From positions 1 through 9,517 of the forward strand of contig CAYOHP010000198.1 of assembly GCA_964403795.1 (NCBI GenBank): DNA of 9,517 bases. Direction: 5' to 3'. The position numbers and the translations under genes were made by a program. Shown in pieces: positions 6,877-9,517 of this stretch (within the stretch, counting starts at the first letter, position 1; each line of letters begins with the position of its first letter). Below the pieces are notes generated by a model. That model searched no databases. It was not told the origin of the DNA and saw nothing but the letters and a program-made list of their open reading frames with translations. This DNA is from CAYOHP01 sp964403795 [NCBI: uncultured bacterium]. GTDB taxonomy: Bacteria; Muiribacteriota; UBA6191; CAZXTJ01.

Positions 6877-8367
6877 GTGCTCCTGCTCGCCGCCTTCCTC
6901 GGGATCGCCTCCGGCTTCCTGGCCATGGCGACCCTCGACATCCCCAGCGACCCGGTGGCCGGCTTCATGGCCTGCTACGCGGTCTCGTGGTGCGCCTTCG
7001 CGGTGGCGGGCATGGCGGTGGTACGGAAGCCGCCCTCGGATCGCCGGACCCTGATCCTGATCTTCCTGGGGGCCGCGGTGCTCCGCTACCTGGCCTGGCG
7101 CTTCCCGGTGGTGCTCGAGACCGACGGGCACCGCTACATGTGGGACGGCTGGCTGGTGTCCCGGGGCTTCAACCCCTACCAGTTCGCGCCCGGCGAGATC
7201 CTGCGCCGCTCCGACGACCCCGACGAGGGCAAGCTCTACCCCGAGGAGGACCTCTACTCCGAGGCCGAGCGGGAGACCCTCGCCGAGATCCGGGCCTCGC
7301 TCGAGGACCCGGTGATCCGGATGCACCTCCGGAGGGTCAACCACCCGCATATCCCGACCTGCTATCCCCCCGTCACCGAGATCGCCTTCGGTCTCTCCGG
7401 CCTGGTCGCTCCCGGCAGTCTCTGGGTGTGGAAGGCGGCCATCGCGCTCCTGGATCTCGGGATCGCGGGCCTGACGCTGCTCCTGCTCCTGGAGCTGGGG
7501 CTGCCCCCGGCCTGGTTCCTGCTCTACGCCTGGAACCCGCTTCCCATCAAGGAGTACGCCAACACCGGGCATTTCGATCCCCTGGCGACGGCCTTCCTGC
7601 TGCTCTCGCTCCTGCTGCTCCTGCGCCGGAGCGCCGGACTGGCCGGAGCCTCCCTGGGCCTCGCCATTTCCTCGAAGCTCTACCCCCTGGTGCTGGTCCC
7701 GGTGCTGGCCCGGCGCCTCGGGGCCCGAGGGCTCGCCACCCTGGTGCTGGCGATCGCGGTCAGCTGGATCCCCTTCGCCGGGCTGGGGCCGGCCACCTTC
7801 CGGGGGTTCGTGGCCTTCGCCCGGGACTGGGAGTTCAACTCCGGGTTCTTCGCCCTGCTGCTCTCGCTCATGGAGGCCCTCCCGCTCCCGGGGGGGAAGC
7901 TCAGTCTCCTCTGGGAACCGGGGACCGCGGGACGGCCCGACGTCTACTTCCACTTCACGCTGGACGGATTCCGTTGGGCCAAACTGGTCACCGGGGTGCT
8001 CTACGCCGGGGTGCTCTTGGCCATCGTCCGCCTGCCGGACCGGGAGGACCGGTCCTTGGTGGAGCGCTGCCTGCTCGCCCTGGCCGCCCTCTTCCTGCTC
8101 TCTCCGGTGGCCGATCCCTGGTACCTGCCCTGGTGCCTGCCGTTGGCCGCGACCCTGGCGAGTCCTTCCCTGATGCTGCTCTCGGGGACGGTCTCGATCT
8201 ACTACCTCTACTTCCTGGAGTACCGCTACCTGCCCGGGGTCCGGTTCCTCGAGTACCTGCCGGTCTATGCCGTCATGCTGCGCGAGGCCCAGGCCTGGCG
8301 GGCGCGGCTCGCCGGGGAGGCGCCGGTCGCCGATACCAAGGAGGGATGCGCCGTTTCTCAGGGTTGA
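6877..8367 (+). CDS. Polytopic GT-C fold glycosyltransferase (GT87/mannosyltransferase-like)
   Basis: The product is 496 residues with eleven or more hydrophobic segments, an integral inner-membrane protein. GT-C enzymes transfer a sugar from a polyprenyl-phosphate donor on the outer face of the membrane. Family features: TDGHRYMWDGWLVSRGFNPY (82-101) in the first outer loop, with D83 and D90 as candidate catalytic acids; NHPHIPTCYPP (155-165); AWNPLPIKEYANTGHFDP (218-235); SSKLYPL (265-271); and PVADPWYLPW (410-419). The NHPxIPTxYPP and GxNPY motifs recall alpha-mannosyltransferases of the GT87/MptA-like group, but acceptor and sugar cannot be read from sequence. The start is the GTG at 6877, the first in-frame start; a TACCCT box seven bases upstream suggests a leaderless mRNA. 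The gene is divergent from rho. Its 3' end overlaps the next gene by 22 bases, so the two are probably co-transcribed. The last 25 residues are a soluble tail with no motif. Confidence 0.9.
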   Translation: MLLLAAFLGIASGFLAMATLDIPSDPVAGFMACYAVSWCAFAVAGMAVVRKPPSDRRTLILIFLGAAVLRYLAWRFPVVLETDGHRYMWDGWLVSRGFNPYQFAPGEILRRSDDPDEGKLYPEEDLYSEAERETLAEIRASLEDPVIRMHLRRVNHPHIPTCYPPVTEIAFGLSGLVAPGSLWVWKAAIALLDLGIAGLTLLLLLELGLPPAWFLLYAWNPLPIKEYANTGHFDPLATAFLLLSLLLLLRRSAGLAGASLGLAISSKLYPLVLVPVLARRLGARGLATLVLAIAVSWIPFAGLGPATFRGFVAFARDWEFNSGFFALLLSLMEALPLPGGKLSLLWEPGTAGRPDVYFHFTLDGFRWAKLVTGVLYAGVLLAIVRLPDREDRSLVERCLLALAALFLLSPVADPWYLPWCLPLAATLASPSLMLLSGTVSIYYLYFLEYRYLPGVRFLEYLPVYAVMLREAQAWRARLAGEAPVADTKEGCAVSQG

Positions 8368-9236
8368 GCCTCGTCGTCTGCCTGGCCGGCTCCGGCTGGG
8401 CCGCCCAACCCCGGGAACTCGAGCCCCGCCCCCCGGACCATCGCCAGCCCGGGAGCCTGTTCCCGAGGCGCCCGCCCCGGCCGGCGGTGCTGGACCGGTC
8501 CCGCCCGCCCCCGCCCGAGTACGCCTACTGGTACTGGCTCGAGGAGCTGGAAGCAAGGCGCCAGGGCAAGCCCGATCCCTGGTTCCTGCGGGGACGGCGC
8601 AAGACCGAGGGGCGTCTCCCCCAGCCCGGGGTGGCCCTGGGCGGGAAGTACCAGGAGTTCCCTTATCCCTATCCGGAGGCCCCCGGGCCTCGCGAAACCA
8701 TGCGCCTGCGGGGCGCCGCCATTCCGCCGGCCCGCCTGAGCCTGGATCCCGGGTTCGCCACCGGGGAGGCCGACTACGACTTCGATCCCTACGACGAGCG
8801 CTCGGATTACGAGGAGCTGACCCACGGCCGGAGGCCCTCGCCGGGAGCCCGAGGGCGCGGCTCCCCGCCTTCCCGCCTCGACCGCCCCCGCACCCCCGCG
8901 GAGATGCGGGAGCTGGGGGACCGGTTGTTCGAGCGGCCGCCCTCCCCGGGGCACGGGTCCTGCATCTCGTGCCATCGACACCCCGAGGACCTGCGCCACG
9001 CCTTCGACCGGTACCCCGCCTACGACGGGCACACCCACCGGCTGATCGGGCTGGAGGAGCGGATCAACCTGTGCCGGTTGGTCCACCAGGACTGCCGGGC
9101 GCTCGAGCCGGGGGGCGAGCCCATGGTGGCCCTGCTCATGAAGGTGCGGGGCTTCGCCCGGCCTCCCGAGGGGGAGTCCCGGGAGGAGGCCGCAGACCGC
9201 CGCGTCGAGGCGCCCGAGGAGGCGGACGACCGGTAG
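8346..9236 (+). CDS. Secreted monohaem c-type cytochrome-like protein with a long low-complexity N-terminal half
   Basis: The product is 296 residues. MRR plus a hydrophobic stretch ending GWAA (17-20) is a likely Sec signal peptide with cleavage near residue 19. Residues 20-180 are rich in Pro, Arg, Tyr and acidic residues (DYDFDPYDERSDYEEL, 143-158) and match no domain I know. Residues 183-275 resemble a compact class I-type cytochrome: GDRLFERPP, then SCISCH with the CXXCH haem site at 206-210, INLCRLVHQDC (240-250) and EPMVALLMKV (258-267), where M260 or M265 could be the distal ligand. The CXXCH, L..RINxC and E-P-hhAL order recalls SoxA/diheme-type cytochromes (inference). It probably carries electrons outside the inner membrane. 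The start ATG lies inside the glycosyltransferase gene; AAGGAGGG (8338-8345) abuts it with almost no spacing, so translation is probably coupled to the upstream gene. C243 and C250 are unpaired with any haem motif and could form a disulfide. Confidence 0.78.
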   Translation: MRRFSGLSLVVCLAGSGWAAQPRELEPRPPDHRQPGSLFPRRPPRPAVLDRSRPPPPEYAYWYWLEELEARRQGKPDPWFLRGRRKTEGRLPQPGVALGGKYQEFPYPYPEAPGPRETMRLRGAAIPPARLSLDPGFATGEADYDFDPYDERSDYEELTHGRRPSPGARGRGSPPSRLDRPRTPAEMRELGDRLFERPPSPGHGSCISCHRHPEDLRHAFDRYPAYDGHTHRLIGLEERINLCRLVHQDCRALEPGGEPMVALLMKVRGFARPPEGESREEAADRRVEAPEEADDR

Positions 9237-9320
9237 CGGGGCACGCCCGTCGGCCGGTGCCGAGAGCCGGATCAGGGTCCCTGCGCTCCTGACCCGCCGG
9301 ATTTCCGGGCCCCTCCAGCG
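9237..9320 (+). other. Gap after the cytochrome gene with a weak hairpin
   Basis: Just after the stop, GGCACGCC (9240-9247) can pair with GGC-CG-GTGCC (9252-9261), eight pairs with a two-base bulge and a four-base loop. No T run follows, so an intrinsic terminator is not shown. A short CCGG-ATTT-CCGG inverted repeat lies further on (about 9297-9308). Nothing else is recognisable here. Confidence 0.25.
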
Positions 9321-9326
9321 TACCAT
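9321..9326 (+). promoter_or_regulatory. Candidate -10 box seven bases before the ATG at 9334
   Basis: TACCAT lies exactly seven bases before the ATG, the same geometry as TACCCT before the glycosyltransferase GTG. No good -35 was found upstream. It also sits in an inverted repeat (CCATCC 9323-9328 with GGATGG 9332-9337), so the match could be a by-product of that palindrome. Confidence 0.3.
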
Positions 9327-9333
9327 CCCGGGG

Positions 9334-9517
9334 ATGGGTGAGGTACGGGTCTCCAGGGGTGGCGACGGCCGGTTCGAGCCCGGAGGGTTCTCCCTGGCGT
9401 CGACCCGCCGGATGGCGAACCTGGTGAGCCTGCGGCTCGGCCGCAAGGGCCTCGCCAGCGATGGGCTACGCCTTCGCTGCTCCCCCTGGCGAAGCCAGGG
9501 GCGCTCCGGCTGCCGCC
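9334..9517 (+). CDS. Possible start of an unidentified gene, cut by the window end
   Basis: An ATG at 9334 opens a frame that has no stop before the window ends (61 codons). The first 41 or so codons show the strong G/C third-position bias of the neighbouring genes and give an Arg/Gly/Leu-rich start (TRRMANLVSLRLGRKGL near residues 24-40). From about 9455 the bias is lost, exactly where tandem stem-loops begin, so either the frame runs into a repeat or it is not a gene. No family is recognisable. A TACCAT box seven bases upstream gives weak support for a leaderless start. Confidence 0.28.
   Translation, partial: MGEVRVSRGGDGRFEPGGFSLASTRRMANLVSLRLGRKGLASDGLRLRCSPWRSQGRSGCR
9456..9501. repeat. 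Two adjacent stem-loops, candidate dispersed palindromic (REP-like) element
   Basis: Stem-loop A: CAGCGA (9456-9461) pairs with TCGCTG (9474-9479), and inside it GGC (9464-9466) pairs with GCC (9470-9472) around TAC. Stem-loop B: CCCCTGGC (9483-9490) pairs perfectly with GCCAGGGG (9494-9501) around GAA. The two lie three bases apart. The arrangement looks like a REP/BIME-type element; no second copy is in this window, so repetition in the genome is untested. The element may extend past the window edge. Confidence 0.45.

Noticed and set aside
3947-7054. A 1035-codon open frame on the plus strand across rho and the peptidase
   Set aside because: It lies antisense to rho, whose identity is certain, and to the M23 gene, crosses the rho terminator and a promoter, and gives low-complexity Val/Leu/Asp/Gly sequence; long antisense frames are expected at this GC content.
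6795-8345. Upstream extension of the cytochrome frame to 6795
   Set aside because: It shadows the glycosyltransferase gene; the ATG at 8346 starts a good signal peptide.
8370-8384. Lipobox-like LVVC in the cytochrome signal peptide
   Set aside because: The residue before Cys is Val, not Gly/Ala/Ser, and the GWAA site downstream fits ordinary Sec cleavage better.
6814-8556. 580-codon minus-strand frame antisense to the glycosyltransferase
   Set aside because: Gln/Gly/Glu/Arg-rich low-complexity product, antisense to a membrane protein; a typical mirror of Leu/Pro/Ala codons.

Overview
This is a very GC-rich (by eye near 70%) bacterial chromosomal segment with tightly packed genes, almost exclusively G or C at third codon positions, and no mobile element, tRNA, rRNA or CRISPR array. 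The gene set is mostly housekeeping: rho, smpB, a LysM/M23 peptidoglycan hydrolase, a HEAT-repeat protein, a secreted phosphodiester glycosidase, a multi-membrane-span GT-C type glycosyltransferase and a secreted c-type cytochrome. The exported proteins and the periplasmic-style haem protein suggest a Gram-negative-type, respiring, high-GC lineage (Acidobacteriota, Myxococcota or a neighbouring uncultured group would fit), but the sequence alone does not settle the phylum.

Layout. Bases 2-1618 (+) hold the 3' part of a proline-rich protein with a C-terminal NAGPA-type phosphodiester glycosidase domain; its N terminus lies outside the window. It converges, with a 34-base gap holding a small hairpin, on a three-gene minus-strand operon reading 4887 to 1653: LysM/M23 peptidase, smpB and a 542-residue HEAT-repeat protein. 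Both junctions in the operon are ATGA stop/start overlaps, and a good sigma70-type promoter (TTGACT-N17-TACCCT) sits directly before the first gene. Upstream of that promoter, rho (6610 to 5030, minus) ends in a textbook intrinsic terminator with a perfect 13-bp stem. A 266-base divergent region separates rho from a plus-strand pair at 6877-9236: a GT-C glycosyltransferase whose last 22 bases overlap the start of a monohaem c-type cytochrome-like protein. The last 280 bases hold a possible new gene start (9334) running into tandem stem-loops at the window edge.

How the parts relate. SmpB (rescue of stalled ribosomes) and Rho (transcription termination) are core gene-expression factors; the peptidase and the glycosyltransferase are cell-envelope functions. 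The least understood items are the HEAT protein that is translationally coupled to smpB, the glycosyltransferase-cytochrome pair, and a recurring TANNNT box 7 to 11 bases before several start codons that lack a usable Shine-Dalgarno sequence, which suggests leaderless or near-leaderless mRNAs.
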